NCBI GenBank assembly: GCA_025964635.1
Contig: JAOPYP010000780.1
Location: 1-7,492, forward strand
Source: Actinomycetes bacterium
Lineage (GTDB): Bacteria > Actinomycetota > Actinomycetes > Streptosporangiales > Streptosporangiaceae
Length of the DNA: 7,492 nt
Direction of reading: 5' to 3'
Made by a program: the position numbers and the translations under genes
Shown here: piece after piece, positions 1 to 5,258 of the stretch
Layout of the letters: every line of letters begins with the position of its first letter
Position numbering within the stretch: position 1 is the stretch's first letter
Notes under the pieces: model-generated
The model's input: only the letters and a program-made list of their open reading frames with translations
Databases searched by the model: none
What the model was told of the DNA's origin: nothing

Positions 1-121
1 AGGGCCTGGCCCACTGGTCGGTGTCCTTGCCGCGCAGCCACTCGGCGGCTTCATCGATCAGGCCGATGATCACGTCGGCGTCGCGCATGGTTCCGCGACG
101 GATTCGCAAGTTATCTGTCAT
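1..121 (-). CDS. GNAT-family N-acetyltransferase, N-terminal fragment (cut by window edge)
   Basis: Reading the minus strand from the ATG at 121 gives 40 open codons that run off the left edge: MTDNLRIRRGTMRDADVIIG, then LIDEAAEWLRGKDTDQWARP. The shape is that of GNAT acetyltransferases: a first beta strand (LRIRRGT), the 'RDAD' turn, then helix alpha-1 with a D/E-rich, W-containing end that precedes a substrate-binding 'DQW' segment. GNAT enzymes move an acetyl group from acetyl-CoA to an amine. The acetyl-CoA binding motif (R/QxxGxG/A) lies outside the window, so activity and substrate cannot be judged. An AAGG sits nine bases upstream of the ATG as a weak ribosome site. The gene lies on the same strand as the GntR regulator gene and 159 bp downstream of it, so co-transcription is possible but hairpins lie between. 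The family call rests on only 40 residues. Confidence 0.62.
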   Translation of the reverse strand, partial: MTDNLRIRRGTMRDADVIIGLIDEAAEWLRGKDTDQWARP

Positions 122-196
122 GGCTCCGTGCCTTGGCTGGCCTGCGGCCGACACCAGCACGGTCCGGTCACCGGCGTGGCGCGAAGGCGTGAGTTA

Positions 197-261
197 GCGG
201 GACTGACGGTCAGCCCGCGAACCGCGGGAGCGGCAGCGGGCGGAGCCGGCTCAGGGCCGGC
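197..261 (-). terminator. Cluster of hairpins downstream of gntR
   Basis: Three inverted repeats lie 20-84 bases past the gntR stop codon. GCCGGC (245-250) pairs with GCCGGC (256-261) across a 5-base loop. CCCGCG (214-219) pairs with CGCGGG (223-228) across AAC. GCGGG-a-CTGAC (197-207) pairs with GTCAGCCCGC (209-218) with one bulged base. The last two share 214-218, so they cannot both form at once. No U-run follows, as is usual in high-GC actinobacteria. They probably reduce or end gntR transcription before the acetyltransferase gene. The overlap also leaves room for alternative folding. Confidence 0.4.
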
Positions 262-280
262 GCCTGGCTTAACGGGAGCA

Positions 281-1111
281 TCAGCCACCTCCTGACTCGG
301 GTGCGGCGGCCGGGCTGGGTGGGGAGTCGGGGACCCGGGCATTGTCCGGAACCTGCCCGACGACGACCGAGAACTGGTTGCGGTCGGCGGGGTAGACGCT
401 GACCGTCAGCCTGACCGGCCGCCCGTCATCGGAGTAGGCGGTCCGGCGCTGCTCGACCACGGAGATCCGGCCGTCGTCCGGAAGCCGGAAGAACGCGGTC
501 TCGTTCATGTCCGGCGCTCGTACCGTGATCGTGTCGCGGTACCCCGCCTGTTTGATGCCGGCCGACTCGCGCAGGTAAGCCACCGTCCCCTCGGTGATGT
601 CGCCGGCCTGGATCAGCCGCACCGCGCCCTTCTGGACCAGGTCCATGGGATAGAACGAGGTCTGCAGGGACCACGGGGTGCCATCGATGTAGCGCTGCTG
701 GTGGCGGCTGACCACCGAGGTGCCCTCGGCGAGGGCCATTTCCGTCGCCATCGGCTCGGCAGCCTCCTCGATCCCGACCTGCGGAAGCGTGTCCGAGGCC
801 TTCCTGAACCGCGCCTCCACCTCGGGCTTGTACGACGTGCCTTCTCCCCCCGAGGCGGTCGTCGGGTTCCCGGTCAGTGAGGTCACGTACGGGACGATCG
901 TCTCGATGACGAACGTCCCCTGCCCGGGACGGGTCTCGACCAGCCCCCGGGTGATCAGCCACTTGATCGCGTCGCGGATGGTGTTGCGCGACGCGTTGTA
1001 CTTCTCGCGGAGCTCCAGCTCAGTCCGGAGCTGGGCACCAGGCGGGAGCTCGCCAGCCTCGATCTGGCGGCGGAGATCCTCGGCGATCTGCCGGTACATG
1101 GGGTCAGCCAT
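281..1111 (-). CDS. GntR-family (HutC/UTRA type) transcriptional regulator
   Basis: This is a 276-residue cytoplasmic DNA-binding regulator. Residues 3-70 form the GntR winged helix: 'MYRQIAEDLRRQIEAGEL', then 'ELELREKYNASRNTIRDAI' for the helix-turn-helix, and 'GLVETRPGQGTFV' for the wing. Residues about 94-245 match a UTRA ligand domain, with 'RYIDGTPWSLQTSFYP' and 'YRDTITVRAPDMNETAFF' as landmarks. The last 25 residues are a Pro/Ala/Gly tail. Family members bind operators as dimers and are usually released by a small molecule. The ligand here is unknown. The ATG at 1111 was chosen because GGGAGG (1116-1121) sits four bases upstream. A TTG at 1132 in the same frame would lie upstream of that ribosome site. 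The canonical Pro of the 'LPTE' turn is Arg (R29). The divergent small membrane protein gene and the downstream acetyltransferase gene are the likely targets, along with gntR itself. Similar GntR proteins occur in Streptomyces integrative elements (for example KorSA of pSAM2), but no integrase or transfer gene is visible here. Confidence 0.93.
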   Translation of the reverse strand: MADPMYRQIAEDLRRQIEAGELPPGAQLRTELELREKYNASRNTIRDAIKWLITRGLVETRPGQGTFVIETIVPYVTSLTGNPTTASGGEGTSYKPEVEARFRKASDTLPQVGIEEAAEPMATEMALAEGTSVVSRHQQRYIDGTPWSLQTSFYPMDLVQKGAVRLIQAGDITEGTVAYLRESAGIKQAGYRDTITVRAPDMNETAFFRLPDDGRISVVEQRRTAYSDDGRPVRLTVSVYPADRNQFSVVVGQVPDNARVPDSPPSPAAAPESGGG

Positions 1112-1135
1112 GACACCTCCCAGAGGTACCAACCA

Positions 1136-1150
1136 GCCCTACCGTAGGGC
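1136..1150. promoter_or_regulatory. 15-bp perfect palindrome, candidate GntR operator
   Basis: GCCCTAC-C-GTAGGGC is a perfect inverted repeat with a single central base. It lies 25 bases upstream of the gntR ATG, between the possible -10 (1168-1173) and the start codon, so a bound dimer would block gntR transcription. GntR-family operators are short inverted repeats, often with a TA/GT..AC core. The fit here is positional and by symmetry only. It could also act as a hairpin in the gntR leader. Confidence 0.45.
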
Positions 1151-1167
1151 CGACTGGGCTGAAAAGG

Positions 1168-1173
1168 ATCATA
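1168..1173 (-). promoter_or_regulatory. Possible -10 box of gntR
   Basis: On the minus strand this reads TATGAT, a near-consensus -10 hexamer, 57 bases from the gntR ATG. A poor -35-like TTCTGA (minus strand, 1190-1195) lies 16 bases further upstream. The -10 is convincing by sequence but the -35 is weak. Confidence 0.4.
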
Positions 1174-1262
1174 CCCGCTGTCCACATCTTCAGAATCTTT
1201 GGGATGGGCCAGGTTTGGTCCCCCTTGTGAGGGGTTATAGACCCAGTAGTACCAAAGGTTGG

Positions 1263-1280
1263 GATGACTAGGATGGCTAG
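1263..1280 (+). repeat. Tandem 9-bp repeat overlapping a possible -10 box
   Basis: GATGACTAG (1263-1271) is followed directly by GATGGCTAG (1272-1280), differing at one base. Their junction creates TAGGAT (1269-1274), a good actinobacterial -10 hexamer pointing toward the small membrane protein gene. No clear -35 lies at the right distance. Repeats over a -10 box suit a regulator-binding site. If this is the promoter, the transcript has a leader of roughly 150 bases. Confidence 0.45.
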
Positions 1281-1339
1281 ATCCACAGGAATCATTCTAC
1301 ACACTGGGCTCCTTGGGTGTACATGGATCAGCCATCTAG
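1268..1339. repeat. Long imperfect inverted repeat in the leader of the small membrane protein gene
   Basis: The left arm CTAGgATGGCTaGATCCA (1268-1285) is complementary to the right arm TGGATCAGCCATCTAG (1324-1339). This gives 16 base pairs broken only by one bulged base at each of two places on the left side. Within the 38-base loop, TACAC (1298-1302) pairs with GTGTA (1317-1321), so a nested stem-loop can form. The structure overlaps the possible -10 at 1269-1274. It could be a paired operator for looping, a transcribed leader structure controlling expression, or the remains of a small inverted-repeat element. Confidence 0.55.
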
Positions 1340-1395
1340 GCCCCAACACCCGCCTCACCCCGGCCACCCATACCGGGCAAGGCACCCAGCAGGAC

Positions 1396-1410
1396 GGCGG
1401 TATCACCGCC
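1396..1410 (+). promoter_or_regulatory. Hairpin just upstream of the ribosome site of the small membrane protein gene
   Basis: GGCGGT (1396-1401) pairs with ACCGCC (1405-1410) across the triloop ATC. The stem ends 13 bases before the AAGGGGA ribosome site (1424-1430), which it leaves open. It may shape the 5' leader or stabilise the mRNA. There is no evidence that it switches. Confidence 0.3.
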
Positions 1411-1435
1411 GAAGGCCAGAAGTAAGGGGACTGCC

Positions 1436-1666
1436 ATGGCCACAACCCTCCTCCTCGTCGGAATCGTGATCTTCGTAGCCGGCGCCGCGGTCGGCGGCAT
1501 CCTCCTCGTGAGCTGGGGAATCAGGCGGGAGGAGCAGGATTTTTCGATGACCCGCCAGGCTCCGGGCCAGGTCAGCCTGGGGACCCGCCGCGTGACTGGC
1601 CTCTACGTCCGCCAGCGGACTGACCTCGCCCCTCCTGCGGATCGCCGGGAAGACCTCTACGTCTGA
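1436..1666 (+). CDS. Small single-span membrane protein of unknown function
   Basis: This encodes a 76-residue protein. Residues 4-27 form one hydrophobic membrane span rich in small residues, 'VIFVAGAAVGGILLVS', with a GxxxGG-like pattern that favours helix packing. The span is followed by 'WGIRREEQDFS', whose Arg pair places the C-terminal tail in the cytoplasm. The tail of about 45 residues is charged, carries 'GLYVRQRTDL' and ends in 'RREDLYV'. There is no cleavable signal peptide and no enzyme motif. The ATG start is well supported by AAGGGGA (1424-1430) five bases upstream. The gene is divergent from gntR and fenced downstream by two hairpins, so it is probably a one-gene transcript controlled by GntR. 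I recall similar 'SWGIRRE' small proteins from other actinobacteria, but no function. A sensor, transport accessory or small membrane-stress protein are all possible; none is favoured by the sequence. Confidence 0.8.
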   Translation: MATTLLLVGIVIFVAGAAVGGILLVSWGIRREEQDFSMTRQAPGQVSLGTRRVTGLYVRQRTDLAPPADRREDLYV

Positions 1667-1677
1667 CCGGCCGCAGG

Positions 1678-1716
1678 CCAGGCCGGCCGGGGCCGCGGGG
1701 GACCTGGCCGGCCTGG
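1678..1716 (+). terminator. First hairpin after the small membrane protein gene
   Basis: CCAGGCCGGCC (1678-1688) is exactly complementary to GGCCGGCCTGG (1706-1716), giving 11 G/C-rich base pairs around a 17-base loop. It starts 12 bases after the stop codon. There is no U-tail, as is common for actinobacterial terminators. Confidence 0.5.
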
Positions 1717-1725
1717 CCCGGGGGG

Positions 1726-1767
1726 CGTCCGCGCCGCACCATTGCGGGGCATGGTGCGGCGCGGACG
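1726..1767 (+). terminator. Strong 17-bp perfect hairpin, likely terminator
   Basis: The segment 1726-1742 (CGTCCGCGCCGCACCAT) is a perfect complement of 1751-1767 with an 8-base loop (TGCGGGGC). This is the strongest simple stem in the window. It lies 59 bases past the small gene's stop and 81 bases before the metE-like start, so it most likely ends transcription of the small gene and keeps it apart from the metE-ligA unit. No U-run follows on either strand, so it could work in both directions or act as an mRNA 3' stabiliser. Confidence 0.6.
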
Positions 1768-1834
1768 GCTGTCCGGGCCCACTCACCGGGTGACGCGTCA
1801 AGGCAGGTCAGCCGGATCTCCCGGCCCCGAACAC

Positions 1835-1850
1835 TAAGCTCGCTAGAGTG
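1835..1850 (+). promoter_or_regulatory. Possible leaderless promoter and GTG start of the metE-like gene
   Basis: TAAGCT (1835-1840), of the TANNNT type, ends seven bases before the GTG at 1848. No purine-rich Shine-Dalgarno site precedes that GTG. This spacing is typical of leaderless actinobacterial transcripts in which the start codon is also the transcription start. No good -35 is visible. Confidence 0.4.
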
Positions 1851-2990
1851 CAAGACTCCGCAACTCCCGCGCCCTACCCGTGGCCCCCGCAATCGGCCAC
1901 CGGCGTGGGCTCCCTGCCCGGCACCGACCCGCTCGAGGCGATGCGGCTCATCCTCGACGAGCTCCCGGACCTGCCGCACCTGGCCGAGCTCCCGAATCGC
2001 GGCGTGGGCGCGGACATGATCGGCCGGACCGCGGCGCTGCTGATCGACCTGCCCGTGGACGCGACCACCCACGGCTGGCGCCTCGCCGACCGCCCGGGCC
2101 AGGACCTGCGCCGCGCGCAGTCGCTGCTGGCCCGGGACCTGGACGCGCTGGAAGAGGCCGCGGACGGATACCGGGGCACGCTGAAGCTGCAGGTCTGCGG
2201 GCCGTGGACGATGGCGGCCAGCCTGGAGCTGGCCCGCAGCCAGGAGCCCGTGCTGGCCGACCCGGGCGCGGTCCGGGACCTGACCGAGTCGCTGGCCGAG
2301 GGAGTGGCCGCGCACGTGTCCGGGGTGGCGGCCCGGGTGCCCGGCGCGCGGCTGCTGCTTCAGGTGGACGAGCCCGCGCTGCCCATGGTGCTGGCCGGCG
2401 GGGTGCCGAGCGCCAGCGGGCTGAACCGGGTCCGGCCGGTTGAGGACTTCGACGCCGAGGAGGGTCTGCGCGCGGTGCTGTCCGCGACGGCCGCCCCGAC
2501 CGTCGTGCACTGCTGCGCAGTGTCGGCCCCTCTTGGCATCATCAGGGGGGCGGGCGCGGACGGGGCGGGGATCGACCTTGGCGTGCTCCGCCGGGGGGAG
2601 GAAGAGGTGCTGGCGGAGGCGGTCGAGGCGGGCCTCGGGATCTTCGCGGGCGCGGTGCCCGCCACGCCGGTGCCGGGTACCCCCGCGGCCGCACCAGCCG
2701 GCCGGCCGCGGGCCAACGGCCGCGCCGCGGACGCTACTTCTCCGCAACGGAGCCGTTCAGGCACACTCCCCGACGCCAAGGCCACCGCGGACCGGGTGGT
2801 GGAGTTGTGGCGCCGGATGGGGTGGCCGGCCGCCCGCACGCCCGGCGCCGCCGGTGTCGCGGCCCAGGTGGTGATCACCCCGGGCTGCGGTCTGGCCGGT
2901 GCCCCGCCGGAGTATGCCCGGGCCGCGCTGGCCTGCTGCCGTGACGCGGCCCGGATGCTCCCCGAGCTGATCGAGGAGGAGGCACCGTGA
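1848..2990 (+). CDS. Cobalamin-independent methionine synthase-like protein (MetE C-terminal domain only)
   Basis: This 380-residue cytoplasmic protein matches the catalytic (C-terminal) half of MetE and lacks the MetE N-terminal domain; full MetE has about 750 residues. Landmarks are 'GVGSLPGTDPLEAM' (19-32), 'QVCGPWTMA' (115-123), 'LLLQVDEPALP' (169-179), 'VVHCCA' (219-224) and 'VITPGCGLAGAP' (342-353). H221, C223 and C347 fit the zinc ligands of MetE. The position of the fourth ligand, Glu in E. coli, appears to be D243, as I recall in related actinobacterial proteins. MetE moves a methyl group to homocysteine. Core-only forms may use a different methyl donor, so the substrate is uncertain. 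Residues about 272-311 are a Pro/Ala/Arg-rich insert before 'ATADRVVELWRRMG'. The GTG at 1848 was chosen because the conserved fold begins soon after and no better start is visible. The stop overlaps the ligA start (GTGA). Confidence 0.85.
   Translation: MQDSATPAPYPWPPQSATGVGSLPGTDPLEAMRLILDELPDLPHLAELPNRGVGADMIGRTAALLIDLPVDATTHGWRLADRPGQDLRRAQSLLARDLDALEEAADGYRGTLKLQVCGPWTMAASLELARSQEPVLADPGAVRDLTESLAEGVAAHVSGVAARVPGARLLLQVDEPALPMVLAGGVPSASGLNRVRPVEDFDAEEGLRAVLSATAAPTVVHCCAVSAPLGIIRGAGADGAGIDLGVLRRGEEEVLAEAVEAGLGIFAGAVPATPVPGTPAAAPAGRPRANGRAADATSPQRSRSGTLPDAKATADRVVELWRRMGWPAARTPGAAGVAAQVVITPGCGLAGAPPEYARAALACCRDAARMLPELIEEEAP
2975..2990 (+). promoter_or_regulatory. Ribosome site and GTGA overlap coupling the metE-like gene to ligA
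   Basis: GGAGGAGG (2975-2982) lies inside the last codons of the metE-like gene, four to seven bases before the ligA GTG at 2987. That GTG shares bases with the TGA stop at 2988-2990. Ribosomes ending the first gene can restart directly on ligA, so the two proteins are probably made in step. Confidence 0.75.
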
Positions 2991-5185
2991 CCGAGCCGAC
3001 TGACCCGGGCGGTATCCCGGCCAGCCTGGCGGAGGAGTCCGGCGGGATCCCGGGGTCCGCGGTGGACGCGGCTGCCCGGCACCGGCACGCCGGACTCAGC
3101 GCGGAGATCACCGAGGCCAATCACCGCTACCACGTGCTGGACTCGCCGACGATCTCGGATGCGGAGTACGACGCGTTCATGCGTGAGCTCCGGGAGCTGG
3201 AGGAGCGCTACCCGGAGCTGCGCACCCCGGATTCCCCCACCCAGCGGGTGGGCGGCGCGATATCCACCGAGTTCACCGCGGTCGAGCACCTGGAGCGCCT
3301 GCTCAGCCTGGACAACGCGTTCTCCGCCGGGGAATTCGACGCCTGGGCCGCCCGCGCCGAGCGGCTCGGCGGGACCGGCCCCTATCTGTGCGAGCTGAAG
3401 ATCGACGGGCTGGCCGTGGACCTGGTGTACCGGGGCGGCGCGCTGGTCCGCGCGGCCACCCGCGGGGACGGGACGACCGGGGAGGACGTCACCCCCAACA
3501 TCCGCACCATCGCCTCGGTCCCGCTCCGGCTCACCGGCCCTGAGGTGCCGGAGACGCTGGAGGTCCGGGGTGAGGTGTTCTTGCCGGTGGCGGCGTTCCA
3601 CGAGCTGAACGAGCGGCTGACCGCGATGGGCCGGCCGCCGTTCGCCAACCCCCGCAACTCGGCCGCGGGCTCGCTGCGCCAGAAAGACCCGCGGGTTACC
3701 GCGACCCGGGCCCTGCAGCTGATCGTGCACGGCGTGGGGCTCGCCACCGGTGACGCCCCGGAAACCCACTCCGGCTGGTACGAGCGGCTGCGCGGCTGGG
3801 GGCTGCCGGTCAGTGACCTGTTCCAGGTCGTGCCGGAGCTGGACGGGGTGCGGGAGTACATCGCGCGCTACGGCGAGCACCGGCACGACACGCCGTATGA
3901 GATCGACGGGGTCGTGGTCAAGATCGACCGGCTCGACCTGCAGCGCCAGCTGGGCCACACCAGCCGGGCGCCGCGCTGGGCCATCGCCTACAAGTACCCG
4001 CCCGAGGAGGTCAACACCCGGCTGCTGGACATCCGGGTGAACGTGGGCCGGACCGGCCGCGTCACCCCGTTCGCGGTCATGGAGCCCGTGGTGGTCAGCC
4101 AGTCCACGGTGGACCGGGCGACGCTGCACAACGCCGACGAGGTGGCCCGCAAGGGCGTGCTCATCGGGGACATGGTCGTGCTCCGCAAGGCCGGCGACGT
4201 GATCCCCGAGGTGGTCGGGCCGGTGGTGGACCTGCGCACCGGGGACGAGCGGGCGTTCGAGTTCCCGACCGTGTGCCCGGCGTGCGGCACCCCGCTGGCC
4301 CGGGAGGACGGCGGGGTGGACTGGCGCTGCCCGAACACCCGGTCCTGCCCGGCCCAGCTGCGGGAACGGCTGTTCCACCTGGCTGGCCGGGGGGCACTGG
4401 ACATCGAGGTGCTCGGCTACGAGGCGGTCACCGCGCTGCTCGACTCGGGGCTGGTCACCGACGAGGGTGACCTGTTCGCGCTGACCGCCGAGGACCTGGC
4501 CACGTCCCCGTTCTTCGTGAACAAGCAGGGCAGCCTGACCGTGAACGCGGGCAAGCTGGCCGGCAACCTGGACGAGGCGCGGCGGCGGCCGCTGTGGCGG
4601 ATCCTCGTGGCCCTGTCGATCCGGCACGTGGGCCCGACCGCGGCCCGCGCGCTCGCCGCCCAGTTCGGCTCGGTCGACGCGATCACGGCCGCCTCCCCGG
4701 AGGAACTGGCCGCGGTGGACCGGGTGGGCCCGACGATCGCGGCCTCGGTGATTGAGTGGTTCGGCGTGGACTGGCACCAGGCGATCGTGGCGAAGTGGCG
4801 GGAATCCGGCGTGCAGCTCGCGACGCCCGGCTGGACGCCGCCGCCGGCGCCCGAGGCCGAGCCCGGCGCCGAGGCCGGCGGCCCGCCCCTGGCCGGGGTG
4901 ACCGTGGTCATCACGGGCAGCCTGGACTCGTTCAGCCGGGACGAGGCCGCGGAGGCGGTGCAGGCCCGGGGCGGAAAGGTCACCGCGTCGGTCTCCAAGA
5001 AGACGGCGTTCCTGATCGCCGGGGACAAGCCCGGCAGCAAGTACGACAAGGCGCTCACGCTGGGCGTTCCCGTGCTGGACGAGGCGGGATTCCGGGTGCT
5101 GCTGGACAATGGCCCGGCCGCGGCGGCCGAGCAGGCCGCGATCCCTGATGCCGCCGGGGCTCCCGGGACCGCTGGCGGCTCGTGA
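2987..5185 (+). CDS. ligA: NAD+-dependent DNA ligase LigA
   Basis: This 732-residue enzyme seals nicks in duplex DNA using NAD+, joining Okazaki fragments and finishing repair. The domains are in the usual order. Domain Ia is at about 33-95 ('ANHRYHVLDSPTISDAEYD', which binds NMN). The adenylation domain, about 96-330, has the active lysine K138 in 'CELKIDG' and 'EIDGVVVKID' at 305-314. An OB fold follows to about 420. A four-cysteine zinc finger uses C430, C433, C448 and C454. Helix-hairpin-helix repeats span about 480-600 ('IRHVGPTAARALA', 'VDRVGPTIAASV'), and a BRCT domain about 633-707 ('LAGVTVVITGSLDSFSRDEA'). The length is slightly above the usual 670-700 because of a 28-residue leader and a Pro/Glu/Ala linker at 613-633. 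The GTG start is fixed by the strong GGAGGAGG and the overlap with the previous stop. All catalytic residues I can check are present, so it should be the essential replicative ligase. Confidence 0.98.
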   Translation: MTEPTDPGGIPASLAEESGGIPGSAVDAAARHRHAGLSAEITEANHRYHVLDSPTISDAEYDAFMRELRELEERYPELRTPDSPTQRVGGAISTEFTAVEHLERLLSLDNAFSAGEFDAWAARAERLGGTGPYLCELKIDGLAVDLVYRGGALVRAATRGDGTTGEDVTPNIRTIASVPLRLTGPEVPETLEVRGEVFLPVAAFHELNERLTAMGRPPFANPRNSAAGSLRQKDPRVTATRALQLIVHGVGLATGDAPETHSGWYERLRGWGLPVSDLFQVVPELDGVREYIARYGEHRHDTPYEIDGVVVKIDRLDLQRQLGHTSRAPRWAIAYKYPPEEVNTRLLDIRVNVGRTGRVTPFAVMEPVVVSQSTVDRATLHNADEVARKGVLIGDMVVLRKAGDVIPEVVGPVVDLRTGDERAFEFPTVCPACGTPLAREDGGVDWRCPNTRSCPAQLRERLFHLAGRGALDIEVLGYEAVTALLDSGLVTDEGDLFALTAEDLATSPFFVNKQGSLTVNAGKLAGNLDEARRRPLWRILVALSIRHVGPTAARALAAQFGSVDAITAASPEELAAVDRVGPTIAASVIEWFGVDWHQAIVAKWRESGVQLATPGWTPPPAPEAEPGAEAGGPPLAGVTVVITGSLDSFSRDEAAEAVQARGGKVTASVSKKTAFLIAGDKPGSKYDKALTLGVPVLDEAGFRVLLDNGPAAAAEQAAIPDAAGAPGTAGGS

Positions 5186-5212
5186 GAATGGCGTAGCGAG
5201 TGGGCCGCAATT

Positions 5213-5258
5213 GATTCCGTCGGTCTGCGGTGCTCTGACCTGCGGAATCGTTGTTCTT
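5213..5258 (+). terminator. Terminator-like hairpin after ligA
   Basis: GATTCCG (5213-5219) pairs with CGGAATC (5243-5249). Inside, GGTC (5222-5225) can pair with GACC (5237-5240). The T-rich stretch GTTGTTCTT (5250-5258) follows directly, which is rare in this GC-rich DNA and resembles an intrinsic terminator tail. It lies 27 bases after the ligA stop and would separate ligA from the c-di-GMP gene. Confidence 0.5.

Larger units (their letters stand above)
1112..1435. promoter_or_regulatory. Divergent control region between gntR and the small membrane protein gene
   Basis: These 324 bases separate two divergent genes and contain no convincing gene. By hand count 1161-1330 has 85 G/C in 170 bases, about 50%, far below the flanking coding DNA. 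The region holds a perfect palindrome (1136-1150), a small CCCCT/AGGGG hairpin (1221-1234), inverted copies of TTTGGT/ACCAAA (1214-1219 and 1251-1256), a repeated GTACCAA (1126-1132 and 1249-1255), a tandem 9-bp repeat (1263-1280), a long imperfect inverted repeat (1268-1339), and a GGCGGT/ACCGCC hairpin (1396-1410) just before the ribosome site of the small gene. This density of symmetric elements is what a GntR-controlled divergent promoter would be expected to carry. Confidence 0.7.

Noticed and set aside
118..342. Minus-strand 74-codon frame covering the gntR tail and the gap to the acetyltransferase gene
   Set aside because: It has Pro/Ala-rich sequence, is out of frame with gntR, and is explained by base composition.
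1112..1132. Upstream TTG start at 1132 for gntR
   Set aside because: The extra seven codons would cover the GGGAGG ribosome site that serves the ATG at 1111, and GntR family members begin close to that ATG.
720..1271. Plus-strand frame of 183 codons opposite gntR
   Set aside because: It is antisense to a clear GntR gene, with Ser/Arg-rich sequence, no motif and no ribosome site.
1323..1469. Possible 48-codon leader ORF overlapping the start of the small membrane protein gene
   Set aside because: It has no convincing ribosome site, Pro/His/Arg-rich sequence, and it begins inside the long inverted repeat. Nothing supports translation.
122..1666. Integrative element (AICE) or insertion sequence carrying gntR
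   Set aside because: GntR regulators of this kind occur in such elements, but no integrase, transposase, transfer gene, tRNA or attachment-site repeat is seen in the window.
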